Below, piece after piece: positions 26,410 to 35,882 of a stretch of 64,000 nt of DNA. The DNA lies in NCBI GenBank assembly GCA_023418475.1, contig JAEZZO010000058.1:1-64000 (forward strand). The letters run 5' to 3'. The notes beneath the pieces are model-generated. The model was not told where the DNA came from. It ran no database searches and saw nothing but the letters and a program-made list of their open reading frames with translations. Source of the DNA: Bacillota bacterium. GTDB taxonomy: Bacteria; Bacillota; Clostridia; Lachnospirales; Lachnospiraceae. The translations under genes were made by a program, and so were the position numbers. Each line of letters opens with the position of its first letter. Position 1 is the first letter of the stretch.

Positions 26410-28695
26410 ATGATAAAATTATATGATAAGGGTATCTATTTGTTAAATGGTACCGAAATAGTGGAAGACAGTAACGAAGCTGTTTCCGTAGTGAAGTCTA
26501 AGACCGGAGCGGAGAATACAGAGCAGGATACTGCCAGGAAAGAAACAATGGCTTATGGTATACTGAGCAATCATAATACCTCGGGAAATGATCGGAAACT
26601 AAAAATTAAGTTTGATAAATTAACTTCGCACGATATTACCTTTGTAGGTATTATTCAGACGGCAAGAGCAAGCGGTCTGGAGAAATTTCCGGTTCCCTAT
26701 GTACTTACTAATTGCCACAACAGTCTATGCGCAGTCGGTGGTACAATTAATGAAGATGATCACATGTTTGGTCTGTCCTGTGCAAAGAAATACGGAGGGA
26801 TCTATGTTCCGCCTCATCAGGCAGTCATTCACCAGTATGCCCGTGAGATGCTGGCAGCCTGTGGTAATATGATACTGGGTTCTGACAGCCATACTCGTTA
26901 TGGAGCTCTTGGTACGATGGCAGTCGGTGAAGGAGGACCTGAGATTGTAAAGCAGCTTCTCGAAAAAACATATGACATTAATATGCCGGAAGTAGTAGCT
27001 ATTTACTTAACTGGAACACCCGGAAAGGGTGTTGGCCCACAGGATGTTGCGCTGGCAATCATTGGAGCGGTTTTTGCAAATGGATATGTAAACAATAAGG
27101 TAATGGAATTTGTCGGAGACGGTATCAAAAATCTCAGTGTTGATTTCAGAATTGGAATTGATGTTATGACAACCGAAACCACTTGCTTATCCTCAATCTG
27201 GACAACAGATGATGAGGTTAAGGATTTCTATGATATCCATCACAGAGCAGAGGATTATAAAGAATTAAAGCCGGGTAAGGTAGCGTATTATGACGGAATG
27301 GTCTATGTGGACTTAGCACAGATAAAACCTATGATTGCGATGCCGTTCCACCCCAGCAATGTCTATACGATTGATGAGCTGAATGAAAATCTTTATGATA
27401 TTTTAGATGCGGTAGAGAAAAAGGCATTGGTAAGCCTTGGCAATGGTAAAGTAAAATACTCCTTAAAGGACAAGGTAAGAAACGGCAGATTATATGTCGA
27501 GCAGGGAACAATAGCAGGCTGTGCCGGAGGCGGATTCGAAAATATCTGTGATGCAGCTGATATTCTGGAGGGTAAATTTATTGGCTCCGATGAATTCTCC
27601 TTAAGTGTATATCCAGCAAGTCAGCCTGTATTTATGGAGCTAGTGAAAAACGGCTCCGTAGCAAAATTAATGGCAACCGGCGCAACCATCCGAACGGCCT
27701 TCTGCGGTCCATGCTTTGGAGCAGGTGATGTGCCTGCGAATAATGGTTTCTCAATCCGTCATACGACCAGAAACTTCCCGAACAGGGAGGGCTCTAAAAT
27801 TACGAATGGACAGATTGCTTCCGTTGCTTTAATGGATGCCAGATCCATAGCTGCAACAGCTGCTAATCAGGGCTATTTAACCTCTGCGGAAAATATTGAT
27901 GTTAATTTTAAAAAGCCAAAATATTTCTTTGACAGTAAGATTTATGAAAATCGTGTATATAATGGTGTTGGAAAATCAGATCCTGCTGTGGATATCAAGT
28001 TTGGCCCGGGTATTGTTGACTGGCCTGCAATGACTTCATTAACAGATGATATGATCCTTAAGGTAGTGTCTGAAATTCATGATCCGGTTACAACAACCGA
28101 TGAATTAATACCTTCCGGAGAGACTTCCTCCTATCGCTCCAATCCTCTGGGTCTTGCTGAATTTACCCTTTCCCGTAAAGATCCTGCTTATGTAGGCCGT
28201 GCAAAGGAAGTTCAAAAGGCGGAGAAGGCAAGATTAGCAGGAGAAGACATAATAGAAGCGAACGAAGAATTGAAGGATGTATATGCTAAGATTGCCGGCA
28301 AATTTTCAATTGATCCGAAGGCTATCCAGATTGGCAGTACCATTTTTGCAGTAAAGCCCGGTGACGGATCCGCCAGAGAGCAGGCAGCAAGCTGTCAGAA
28401 AGTACTTGGCGGCTTTGCTAATATCGCGAATGAGTACGCGACAAAGCGTTATCGTTCTAATTTGATCAATTGGGGTATGCTGCCGTTCCTGTTAAGGGAA
28501 GAGCTTCCGTTTGAAAATGGTGATTATATCTTTGTAAAAGATATTAAGAAGGCAGTGGCACAGAAAAATTCAGAGATAAAAGCATATGTAGTAAATAAGG
28601 ACATGCAGGAATTTACTCTGACACTTGGTGAATTGACGGATGATGAGAGAGAGATTATCCTGAAGGGATGTTTGATAAATTATTACCGCGGTTAA
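26410..28695 (+). CDS. Aconitase-family hydratase
   Basis: Large Fe-S (de)hydratase of 761 aa. The first cluster cysteine is in GTIAGCAGGGFENI, the other two in AFCGPCFGAGD. The substrate-binding regions are GSDSHTRYGALGTMAVGEGG and HTTRNFPNREGSK, and a swivel domain is at the C-terminus (about 600-761). The layout resembles the YbhJ/aconitase-X-like hydratases more than canonical AcnA (about 890 aa), so citrate/isocitrate activity is probable but not certain. TTG at 26398 is in frame, but GGAGGT at 26400-26405 points to the ATG at 26410. The preceding membrane protein is likely in the same transcript. Confidence 0.82.
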   Translation: MIKLYDKGIYLLNGTEIVEDSNEAVSVVKSKTGAENTEQDTARKETMAYGILSNHNTSGNDRKLKIKFDKLTSHDITFVGIIQTARASGLEKFPVPYVLTNCHNSLCAVGGTINEDDHMFGLSCAKKYGGIYVPPHQAVIHQYAREMLAACGNMILGSDSHTRYGALGTMAVGEGGPEIVKQLLEKTYDINMPEVVAIYLTGTPGKGVGPQDVALAIIGAVFANGYVNNKVMEFVGDGIKNLSVDFRIGIDVMTTETTCLSSIWTTDDEVKDFYDIHHRAEDYKELKPGKVAYYDGMVYVDLAQIKPMIAMPFHPSNVYTIDELNENLYDILDAVEKKALVSLGNGKVKYSLKDKVRNGRLYVEQGTIAGCAGGGFENICDAADILEGKFIGSDEFSLSVYPASQPVFMELVKNGSVAKLMATGATIRTAFCGPCFGAGDVPANNGFSIRHTTRNFPNREGSKITNGQIASVALMDARSIAATAANQGYLTSAENIDVNFKKPKYFFDSKIYENRVYNGVGKSDPAVDIKFGPGIVDWPAMTSLTDDMILKVVSEIHDPVTTTDELIPSGETSSYRSNPLGLAEFTLSRKDPAYVGRAKEVQKAEKARLAGEDIIEANEELKDVYAKIAGKFSIDPKAIQIGSTIFAVKPGDGSAREQAASCQKVLGGFANIANEYATKRYRSNLINWGMLPFLLREELPFENGDYIFVKDIKKAVAQKNSEIKAYVVNKDMQEFTLTLGELTDDEREIILKGCLINYYRG

Positions 28696-28755
28696 TACTG
28701 GTGGTAATTCCGTGAGTTAGTAAACATGTATTACAGTGCTGATCAATGTTTTTCA

Positions 28756-28867
28756 GAAAAGAGACTGTTCCAAAATTTCAACTTTACGCAGGTAAGAAAA
28801 ACTTTAAAAATGCTTCGGAGCATTGCGGAGAATTTCCGGTTGAAAAGGATGGAATCAGTCTCTTTTC
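28756..28867. repeat. Foldback (MITE-like) element between the aconitase-family gene and panE
   Basis: GAAAAGAGACTG-TTCC (28756-28771) pairs with GGAATCAGTCTCTTTTC (28851-28867), with one bulged base. Imperfect similarity of the arms continues inward (TTTCAAC against GTTGAAA). The interior has a second hairpin, AATGCT-TCGG-AGCATT (28809-28824). This structure may end the upstream transcript or be a small mobile-element remnant. Its ends differ from the other repeat family in the window. Confidence 0.55.
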
Positions 28868-28928
28868 ATCATTCGTTCCTTATTTATGTAAAAAACAGTA
28901 GCATAATTGGAAATGACGGGGGGATTTT

Positions 28929-29834
28929 ATGGAGATCAGAACAGTATCCATTATTGGTCTTGGTGCACTTGGTATTATGTATGGTGATTACATGTCTGGA
29001 AGACTGCCGGCAGGAGATTTAAGGATTGTAGCGGATGAAAACCGTATAATAAAATATCGCAAGCAGGGAATTTACTGTAATGAAAAACAGTGTCATTTTA
29101 CATATCTTACGGATCAGGAAGAAAATCCAGCCGATTTATTGATTTTTGCCGTGAAATTTGGACAGCTGGAAGAGGCCATACGCAGCGTCGGCCACCAGGT
29201 CGGTGAGAATACGATCATCCTGTCCACCTTAAATGGCATTACCAGCGAGGACTATCTGGCTGAAGCATTTGGAGAGAATCGGGTTTTACTATGTACCGTT
29301 CAAGGAATGGATGCGGTAAAAGAAGGCAATCAGATGACTTATCATCACATGGGATATGTATGCGTCGGAACGAAGGATGGCAGTCCGTCACCGTATCTTG
29401 ATGCAGTCACGAAGTTTTTTGACAGAATTAAGCTTCCGTATCGACTACCCGAGGATATGCAAAGGCAGCTTTGGAATAAATTGCTGTTAAATGTAGGGGT
29501 TAACCAGGCAGTTGCAGTGTATGAGACAAATTACGGCGGGGTTCAAAAAGACGGTCAAGCCAGAGATACTATGCTCCTGGCTATGAAAGAAGTTCTTAAA
29601 ATTGCACAGGCTAAGAAAATTAACTTGAGCGATGATGATATCACCAATTGGATAGGAGTTATTAACAGTCTTGATCCGCAAGGGAAACCTTCTATGCGCC
29701 AGGATACGCAGGCGCACCGTTCTACGGAAGTAGAATTATTTTCTGGGACGATCAACCGTCTTGGACAAGAATATGGAATTGCAACACCGGTTAATGAGAT
29801 GCTATATCGTAGAATAAAAGAAATGGAAGCATAG
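28929..29834 (+). CDS. panE: 2-dehydropantoate 2-reductase (ketopantoate reductase)
   Basis: NADPH-dependent reduction of ketopantoate to pantoate in the pantothenate/CoA pathway. The Rossmann glycine motif is in SIIGLGALGIMYGDYM. LSTLNGITSEDYL, the catalytic Lys in LWNKLLLNVGVNQ and the C-terminal Ser/Glu region SMRQDTQAHRSTEVELF match the family. Length 301 aa. Start ATG follows GGGGGGA. No other pantothenate gene is in the window. Related ApbA-like reductases exist, so the substrate is inferred. Confidence 0.87.
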   Translation: MEIRTVSIIGLGALGIMYGDYMSGRLPAGDLRIVADENRIIKYRKQGIYCNEKQCHFTYLTDQEENPADLLIFAVKFGQLEEAIRSVGHQVGENTIILSTLNGITSEDYLAEAFGENRVLLCTVQGMDAVKEGNQMTYHHMGYVCVGTKDGSPSPYLDAVTKFFDRIKLPYRLPEDMQRQLWNKLLLNVGVNQAVAVYETNYGGVQKDGQARDTMLLAMKEVLKIAQAKKINLSDDDITNWIGVINSLDPQGKPSMRQDTQAHRSTEVELFSGTINRLGQEYGIATPVNEMLYRRIKEMEA

Positions 29835-29878
29835 AATAATATACAAAGATGTGCGTTAAAATAGGCACTGGAATGAAG

Positions 29879-29910
29879 TCGGGTTGAAAAGTAAACTTTT
29901 TCAACCTGAT
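29879..29910 (+). terminator. Hairpin between panE and folD
   Basis: GGGTTGAAAA (29881-29890) pairs with TTTTTCAACC (29897-29906) around a six-base loop. No T run follows, so the hairpin may be a processing site rather than a terminator. Confidence 0.5.
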
Positions 29911-29942
29911 TATGTACTGCCAGACGGCAGATGGAGGTTAAT

Positions 29943-30779
29943 ATGGCGATCATAATGGATGGTAAAAAAATATCTGCAGAAATAAAAGAAGAATTGAAAG
30001 TTAAGGTTTCTGCTTTAAATGAAAAAGGAATCCAAATTACATTGGCGGTAATTCAGGTCGGAAATGATCCGGCGTCTTCTGTATATGTCGGAAATAAAAA
30101 AAAGGCTTGTGAATATACCGGTATTAAATCCCTGGCATATGAGCTTGTTGAGAGTACAACACAGGAAGAACTGGTTGAACTGGTTAAAAAACTGAATGAA
30201 GATGCCTCTGTTAACGGAATTTTGGTACAGCTGCCTCTGCCCGCTCATATCGATGAGGATACGATTATTAAGACTATTTCACCGTGCAAAGATGTCGATG
30301 GTTTTCATCCACAAAGTGTAGGAGCATTAAGTATCGGTCAGAAAGGCTTTGTGTCTTGTACTCCGGCCGGAATTATTCAGCTTTTAAAGCGTTCCGGTAT
30401 CGCGATGGAAGGTAAGGAATGTGTTGTTATCGGAAGAAGTAATATAGTAGGAAAACCTATGGCTTTATTGATGCTTCGTGAAAATGCAACTGTTACCATC
30501 TGCCATTCAAGAACAAATAACTTGAAAGAAGTGGCTAAACGTGCAGATATTCTAATTGTTGCGCTCGGAAAACCTCGTTTTATTACGAAGGAATATGTGA
30601 AAGAAGGCGCCGTTATAATTGATGTGGGTATACACAGAAATGAGAATAATAAGCTTTGCGGTGATGTGGATTATGAAGATGTACTAGAGCATGTATCTGC
30701 AATCACACCTGTGCCGGGTGGAGTAGGTCCTATGACCATTGCAATGCTAATGAATAACTGTGTAGAATCTGTTTTATAA
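29943..30779 (+). CDS. folD: Bifunctional methylenetetrahydrofolate dehydrogenase/cyclohydrolase
   Basis: One-carbon metabolism enzyme interconverting 5,10-methylene-THF, methenyl-THF and 10-formyl-THF. The catalytic Lys is in SVYVGNKKKACEYTGI. The family signatures are GILVQLPLPAHIDE, PCKDVDGFHP, VIGRSNIVGKPMALL and PVPGGVGPMTIAMLMNN. The ATG at 29931 is in frame but lies inside the ribosome binding site region; GGAGG at 29933-29937 selects 29943. Length 278 aa. Confidence 0.95.
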   Translation: MAIIMDGKKISAEIKEELKVKVSALNEKGIQITLAVIQVGNDPASSVYVGNKKKACEYTGIKSLAYELVESTTQEELVELVKKLNEDASVNGILVQLPLPAHIDEDTIIKTISPCKDVDGFHPQSVGALSIGQKGFVSCTPAGIIQLLKRSGIAMEGKECVVIGRSNIVGKPMALLMLRENATVTICHSRTNNLKEVAKRADILIVALGKPRFITKEYVKEGAVIIDVGIHRNENNKLCGDVDYEDVLEHVSAITPVPGGVGPMTIAMLMNNCVESVL

Positions 30780-30811
30780 TAGAATTAGATTAGCGTGGGG
30801 GATAATTTTTA

Positions 30812-31399
30812 ATGAATATCGAACAAAAGATTGTATGTATGAATCGAGTCTATCAGGTGCTGGACGCCGAAGAAGAATTTATGATACATCCGGCTGCGCT
30901 TGGTTTACTCCCATTATCAAAGGCTTCTCTTTCAAACTCATTCTCCAGTGAATTTACGATAGAGAATTTTCGCTTAAAACTGGATAAAATAGTATTGAAG
31001 AGTGAAGATACGCAAGAGGATAATCAATCAAATGAATTGTATGGCAGAAGGATTTTCTATAGCGGAACAATATTGATCGGAGAAAATAAGATCAGAGAAT
31101 ACTATAATAAAAACGGAACACTTGCCTGCTTTTCATATCAGAATGTATATGAACTAAGGTTTAAGGATGGAGTTTTAATTACAACAGTAGATCAAAGCAA
31201 AGCAATGCAGCGGGTACGAAAAAATATAGAATTAGGACTTCGAACGCTTAACCGCGGCAGAGACTACAGATGTATTATGCATTTTATTTCTTCATCCCTT
31301 GTAGGTGACTATAAATCATTTAAGCTTCCGGGCAGCCGTTACAAATATCTGAAATATATGAAGAATTTTTATTATTATGATGTCATTCTACCTACATAA
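30812..31399 (+). CDS. Hypothetical protein, no family recognised
   Basis: 195 aa, soluble, with no clear signal peptide or transmembrane helix. Short segments that could guide a search are YGRRIFYSGTILIGENKIRE, YYNKNGTLACFSYQN and a Tyr/Lys-rich tail (SRYKYLKYMKNFYYYD). The reading frame is intact, uses codons like its neighbours and sits in line with folD and rimO, so it is likely real. The upstream GTGGGGGA lies rather far from the ATG. Confidence 0.6.
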   Translation: MNIEQKIVCMNRVYQVLDAEEEFMIHPAALGLLPLSKASLSNSFSSEFTIENFRLKLDKIVLKSEDTQEDNQSNELYGRRIFYSGTILIGENKIREYYNKNGTLACFSYQNVYELRFKDGVLITTVDQSKAMQRVRKNIELGLRTLNRGRDYRCIMHFISSSLVGDYKSFKLPGSRYKYLKYMKNFYYYDVILPT

Positions 31400-31481
31400 C
31401 ACTGGAATATGCTTTATTTTATATGAAAAAGCTGTTACAATGTTGGTGCAGAATGAAAACTAGGAAAGGCATGGGCAAAGA

Positions 31482-32831
31482 ATGAATATTTTCTTTATTT
31501 CTCTTGGTTGTGATAAAAACCTTGTAGACAGCGAGAATATGCTTGGTATATTGCATGATAACGGATACCGGATTATTAATGAAGAACAAGAGGCGGATAT
31601 CATAATAATTAATAGTTGTTGTTTTATCCATGATGCCAAGCAGGAAAGTATTAATACTATATTGGAGATGGCTGAGTATAAAAAATCTGGTAGCCTGAAA
31701 GCACTGATTGTTACAGGCTGCCTTGCACAGCGGTATAAGGAGGAAATATTGACTGAAATTCCTGAGGTGGATGCACTTTTGGGGACTTCAAGCTTTACTG
31801 AGATATTAAAGGTAATAGAGGAAATAACGGATGGTAAAAAGCACACCTGCTTTGAGGATTTGGACAGGCTTCCGAAAATGGAAAGTAACCGGTTGATCAC
31901 CTCCGGAAGCTATTTTGCTTATCTTAAAATTGCGGAAGGCTGTGACAAGCACTGTACCTATTGTATTATACCGCAGGTAAGAGGAAATTACCGAAGTGTT
32001 CCGATGGAGGATTTGATCAGGGAAGCCGGGTATCTGGCTTTACAGGGTGTGAAAGAACTGATTTTAGTTGCACAGGAAACGACTCTTTACGGACAGGATT
32101 TGTATGGCGAAAAATCATTGCCAAAGCTTTTAACACAGCTGTGTAAGATAGAAGGAATTGAATGGATTAGAATATTATACTGCTATCCGGAAGAAATAAC
32201 AGATGAACTGATTGAAACAATGAAACGTGAGCCGAAAATCTGCCGTTATCTGGATATACCTATTCAACATGCATCCGATCGGATTCTGAAACTGATGGGA
32301 AGAAGAACCAGCAAAAAAGATCTGGTCGAGATAATTGCAAAGCTGCGAAAAAATCTGCCGGGAACTGTTCTTCGCACCACATTAATCACAGGTTTTCCCA
32401 CAGAGACACAGGAAGAACACGAAGAACTTGTCGCGTTTGTGAAGGAAATGCAATTTGAAAGATTAGGGGTATTTACTTATTCAAAGGAAGATCAGACTCC
32501 TGCAGCAAAGCTAAAGCCTCAGATAACTGCAAAAGTAAAAAAACAACGGCAGAAGGAAATTATGAAGCTTCAGCAGTCAATTGTATTTGAACATACTGCG
32601 CAGCTTACGAATAAGACTTTTCGTGTACTGGTAGAGGGAAAGATTACAGAAGAGGATAATGTCTATATTGGTAGAACTTATATGGATGCACCATCTGTCG
32701 ATGGTTTCTTTTTTCTGTGTTGTGAAAATGAACTGATGTCTGGCGATATGGTCAATGCGAAAGTTACCGGAGCAAAAGGATATGACCTGGTAGGAGAAAT
32801 GGTTTCGGTTAAGACAGAGGGTCAAAATTAA
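31482..32831 (+). CDS. rimO: Ribosomal protein S12 methylthiotransferase RimO
   Basis: Radical-SAM enzyme that methylthiolates an Asp of ribosomal protein S12. It starts with the diagnostic FISLGCDKNLVDSENM, has cysteines in NSCCFIHDAK and TGCLAQRY for the auxiliary cluster, and the radical-SAM CxxxCxxC in CDKHCTYCIIPQVRG. A TRAM domain ends the 449-aa protein. This first-cysteine phrase separates RimO from MiaB. The start ATG lies 12 bases after GAAAGG, an unusual spacing shared with other genes here, and a four-codon frame (MGKE) between them ends in an ATGA overlap. pgsA and cinA follow. Confidence 0.94.
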   Translation: MNIFFISLGCDKNLVDSENMLGILHDNGYRIINEEQEADIIIINSCCFIHDAKQESINTILEMAEYKKSGSLKALIVTGCLAQRYKEEILTEIPEVDALLGTSSFTEILKVIEEITDGKKHTCFEDLDRLPKMESNRLITSGSYFAYLKIAEGCDKHCTYCIIPQVRGNYRSVPMEDLIREAGYLALQGVKELILVAQETTLYGQDLYGEKSLPKLLTQLCKIEGIEWIRILYCYPEEITDELIETMKREPKICRYLDIPIQHASDRILKLMGRRTSKKDLVEIIAKLRKNLPGTVLRTTLITGFPTETQEEHEELVAFVKEMQFERLGVFTYSKEDQTPAAKLKPQITAKVKKQRQKEIMKLQQSIVFEHTAQLTNKTFRVLVEGKITEEDNVYIGRTYMDAPSVDGFFFLCCENELMSGDMVNAKVTGAKGYDLVGEMVSVKTEGQN

Positions 32832-32916
32832 AAAATGATTGATAATTGTAATAACTCTGTAAAATAATGTCATGCAATCAGATTTGCTGACTTTGAAGAA
32901 AGGCTTGGTTATTATT

Positions 32917-33456
32917 ATGAATCTACCGAATAAAATAACATTGTTCCGAGTTTTTATGATTCCGATTTTCCTGATTTTCATGTTGAATCCGGGTATTCCA
33001 TATGCGAAATATATTGCAGCAGCTGTTTTTATTATTGCTGCCATATCTGATTTTTTAGACGGTTATATTGCAAGAAAGAGAAAGCTTGTTACAAATTTCG
33101 GAAAGTTCATGGACCCTCTGGCAGATAAGCTGCTGGTTTGCAGTGCACTAATTTGTTTTGTAGAGCTTAACCTACTGCCTGCATGGATTGTGATTATCAT
33201 TATAGCCCGTGAATTTATTATCAGCGGTTTCCGTCTGATTGCCTCCGATAATGGAATTGTAATTGCCGCCAGCTGGTGGGGAAAAGTAAAAACGAATGTA
33301 CAGATGATTATGAGTGTTATGTTGATTTTTCATTTTAATCATCCGGTTATCAATATATTGGAACAGATTGTCATATATCTGGCGGTTATATTGACTGTAG
33401 TATCTTTAATGGATTATATGATAAAGAATAAAAAGGTTCTGAGTGAGAAACAATAG
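32917..33456 (+). CDS. pgsA: CDP-diacylglycerol-glycerol-3-phosphate 3-phosphatidyltransferase
   Basis: Membrane enzyme making phosphatidylglycerophosphate from CDP-diacylglycerol and glycerol 3-phosphate, the committed step to phosphatidylglycerol. The CDP-alcohol phosphotransferase motif DGx2ARx8Gx3Dx3D is seen in FLDGYIARKR, NFGKFMDPLADK. Several transmembrane helices are evident. Family proteins begin MNLPNKITLFR, so the ATG at 32917 is used; the frame opens upstream at 32872. The GAAAGG site is 13 bases away, with an in-frame TTG between. Confidence 0.93.
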   Translation: MNLPNKITLFRVFMIPIFLIFMLNPGIPYAKYIAAAVFIIAAISDFLDGYIARKRKLVTNFGKFMDPLADKLLVCSALICFVELNLLPAWIVIIIIAREFIISGFRLIASDNGIVIAASWWGKVKTNVQMIMSVMLIFHFNHPVINILEQIVIYLAVILTVVSLMDYMIKNKKVLSEKQ

Positions 33457-33495
33457 TATTTTGCTTACACATGAAATAAGAAAGGGATGTATAAG

Positions 33496-34746
33496 ATGAC
33501 GGTAGAATTGATTAGTGTCGGAACAGAATTACTGTTGGGCAATATCGTAAATACCAATGCTAATTATTTATCCAGAAAGTGTGCGCAACTTGGATTTTCC
33601 CTGTATTACCAGATTACGGTCGGGGACAATGACAAAAGACTATGTGAGGTATTAAAGACCGCACTGTCAAGATCAGATATTGTTATTTTAACGGGAGGAC
33701 TTGGTCCGACGCAGGATGATATGACGAAAGAGACAGTAGCCAAGGTACTTAGTCGGGAACTTATTATGGATGAGACATCTAAGGAGAGAATTGCTTCTTA
33801 TTTTCAATTTCGCTACAGCGGGGATGTCATTCCGCGCGTAATTACAGATAATAACTGGAAGCAGGCACTGAAAATAGAAGGTTCTATTGTAGTAGAAAAC
33901 GATAATGGAACAGCTCCGGGTTACATTGCTGATATAGAGGGAAAGACGATTATCCTTCTTCCTGGTCCGCCGTCTGAGATGCAGCCGATGTTTGATCAGC
34001 ATATTTTCCCTTATTTACAGAAAAAACAGAATAAAATGTTTGTTTCTAAAATGGTTAAAATCTGTGGAATTGGAGAAAGCAAAGCGGAGACAGATATCCT
34101 TGACATGATTGAAAAACAGAACAATCCGACAATCGCTCCCTATGCTAAGGAGGGAGAGGTTCATTTTCGGATTACTGCTGCTGCAGACAATGATACAGAA
34201 GCCGAGAAGCTTCTAAAACCGGTAGTGGACGAATTATACAACAGGTTTGGCGATAATATTTATTCCACGGAAGAAAATGAGAAACTTGAGGAAGTAGTTG
34301 TAGCCCTGCTCAAGAAAAAGAAATATACTGTAGCCACAGCAGAATCCTGTACTGGTGGACTTCTAACCGGACGTCTTGTTAATGTTTCGGGCGTGTCGGA
34401 TATGCTGAAGGAAGGCTTCATTACTTATTCCAACGAAGCAAAAATGAAATACCTTGGTGTAAAGGAAGAAACACTTCGCAGATACGGCGCAGTGAGTGCG
34501 CAGACAGCACAGGAGATGGTTGTCGGAACAGCAAAAACAACCGGTTCTGATACAGCACTGGCTATTACCGGTATTGCCGGACCGGATGGCGGAACCCGTG
34601 AGAAACCGGTTGGTCTGGTTTATATCGCATGCTTTGTCAAGGAAAAAGTAACTGTAAGTGAATTCAGATGGAAGGGAAACCGTCAGAAGGTCCGTGAACT
34701 CAGTGTTATTTATGCATTGGATTTACTTCGTAGAAATCTGATATAA
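33496..34746 (+). CDS. cinA: CinA-family protein (competence/damage-inducible, NMN amidohydrolase-like)
   Basis: Two-domain protein of 416 aa. The N-terminal molybdopterin-binding-like (MoCF/COG1058) domain begins VELISVGTELLLGNIVNTNA, with GGLGPTQDDMTKE and LLPGPPSEMQPMF. The C-terminal CinA domain contains ATAESCTGGLLTGRLV and GIAGPDGGTREKPVG, the amidohydrolase core. Family members hydrolyse NMN and/or ADP-ribose and often neighbour recA; here recA is 15 kb away. The ATG at 33487 touches the AAAGGG site, so 33496 is preferred. Confidence 0.93.
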   Translation: MTVELISVGTELLLGNIVNTNANYLSRKCAQLGFSLYYQITVGDNDKRLCEVLKTALSRSDIVILTGGLGPTQDDMTKETVAKVLSRELIMDETSKERIASYFQFRYSGDVIPRVITDNNWKQALKIEGSIVVENDNGTAPGYIADIEGKTIILLPGPPSEMQPMFDQHIFPYLQKKQNKMFVSKMVKICGIGESKAETDILDMIEKQNNPTIAPYAKEGEVHFRITAAADNDTEAEKLLKPVVDELYNRFGDNIYSTEENEKLEEVVVALLKKKKYTVATAESCTGGLLTGRLVNVSGVSDMLKEGFITYSNEAKMKYLGVKEETLRRYGAVSAQTAQEMVVGTAKTTGSDTALAITGIAGPDGGTREKPVGLVYIACFVKEKVTVSEFRWKGNRQKVRELSVIYALDLLRRNLI

Positions 34747-34911
34747 ATCAAACAAAATAATTACTTTTTTACCGTTAATTCCCATAAAAAAACAGTGACA
34801 TTTAACATAGAAATGACACAGTTTTATCCTATTGTGAAGATAGGAAATAGGTAATGACTGCAAATATGGTATTGTTATTCAAGTTCGCGGTTTGCGGCAA
34901 ATGGAGGTTTT

Positions 34912-35517
34912 ATGGAACGGTTCAAAAGTAAATTTGTGTTGATCATAATGCTGGTTGGAATCCTCCTATTAACCGGATGCGATAATTTTAAAGGAAACAC
35001 GAATCAAGCATCTGATGAAGTAACGTTAACACCGGAGGTAAGTCAGAATAATCAGGATACAGAATCCAAAGAGAAACCTAACCCCTCAAAGGAAGGCAGT
35101 GCTTCTATTACACGGGCAGCACAAAGTCCTGGAGTGAATAAAGAACTTTCTGTATACACAGTAAATGCAGATGACGGAAATCTGCAACCTGTAATAGCAC
35201 GTGTGTCGGACAATAATGTTATTACACCGGAGCTGATTGTAAAGACAGTGGTGGAAGCAATGGCAGATCAGTCGATTATGATTGGAATTGATAGTGTTAC
35301 AACAAAGGATGAAGCTGTTATTGTAAGCTTTCAAAAGGACAAGGCTCCTTATACTAATATGGGTTCAGGCTATGAGACGGCTATCCTGAATGCGATCGCA
35401 CAAAGCCTGATTGATAATCTGGATGGCTATTCGAAGGTGATTTACAGGGTAGAAGGTAAGGCTTATAAAAGTGAAACCCTTAATATGGGAATAAATGAAG
35501 TCTATATGCAGCAATAA
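34912..35517 (+). CDS. Lipoprotein with GerMN-like domain
   Basis: 201 aa. A lipobox is clear (IMLVGILLLTGCDN), with Cys at about residue 23 as the lipidated residue. A Ser/Glu/Pro-rich linker follows, then a C-terminal domain (about 78-201) with the GerMN-like pattern: SVYTVNADDGNLQPV at the start, VIVSFQKD in the middle, ETAILNAIAQSLIDN, and a final V.Y.V.G block. GerMN domains occur in spore germination and sporulation proteins. The lipoprotein call is firm, the domain call moderate. It is followed by a strong terminator. Confidence 0.7.
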   Translation: MERFKSKFVLIIMLVGILLLTGCDNFKGNTNQASDEVTLTPEVSQNNQDTESKEKPNPSKEGSASITRAAQSPGVNKELSVYTVNADDGNLQPVIARVSDNNVITPELIVKTVVEAMADQSIMIGIDSVTTKDEAVIVSFQKDKAPYTNMGSGYETAILNAIAQSLIDNLDGYSKVIYRVEGKAYKSETLNMGINEVYMQQ

Positions 35518-35534
35518 AAGAAGCAAAATGAATT

Positions 35535-35580
35535 AGGTAATTGCGATACATTATTTTGTATTCGACAATTACCTGATTTT
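35535..35580 (+). terminator. Intrinsic terminator of the GerMN-like lipoprotein gene
   Basis: AGGTAATTG (35535-35543) pairs with CAATTACCT (35566-35574); an inner GATAC/GTATTC helix adds to the stem. A T-rich stretch follows. Confidence 0.8.
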
Positions 35581-35882
35581 ATGTTATTATATATTCCTTA
35601 TAAGAACAAGTATCAAATTTCACGCTGATTTTCAGCACCTAGATTAATATAAACCTGCGTGAGAATTAGACAGCCTCCGGCGGATACACACTCGCCTTAC
35701 TCGGCGCGTTTATATAATAAAAGTCTAATTTAAGTTGTGCAGATGGATAGGAGCGCATCTATATCCATCGGATAAATCATATTAGGCTTTTACGCTTGAA
35801 TTCTTATATAAAGTAAACATGTAATTTTGAAATAGCAGAGGGTGTTTCATCCATCCTATGTATGACCTTATTGGAGGTAGAT
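35581..35882. other. Intergenic region with a palindromic element
   Basis: Apart from the terminator before it, the region holds the repeat element at 35709-35812 and a GC-richer stretch (CCTCCGGCGG...CTCGGCGCG, about 35671-35708) that differs from the AT-rich surroundings. No gene was recognised. Confidence 0.5.
35709..35812 (+). repeat. Palindromic MITE-like element, copy B
   Basis: The outer arms TTTATATAA (35709-35717) and TTATATAAA (35804-35812) pair. Inside them TAAAAGTCTAAT (35718-35729) pairs with ATTAGGCTTTTA (35781-35792). A central hairpin, GATGGATA/TATCCATC, fills the middle. The right end matches copy C at 46789-46822 at most positions, with one indel in AGGCTTTT-ACGCTTGAAT. Confidence 0.7.

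Noticed and set aside
28726..29022. 98-residue frame before and inside the panE start
   Set aside because: It runs across the foldback element, lacks a ribosome binding site and overlaps panE in another frame.
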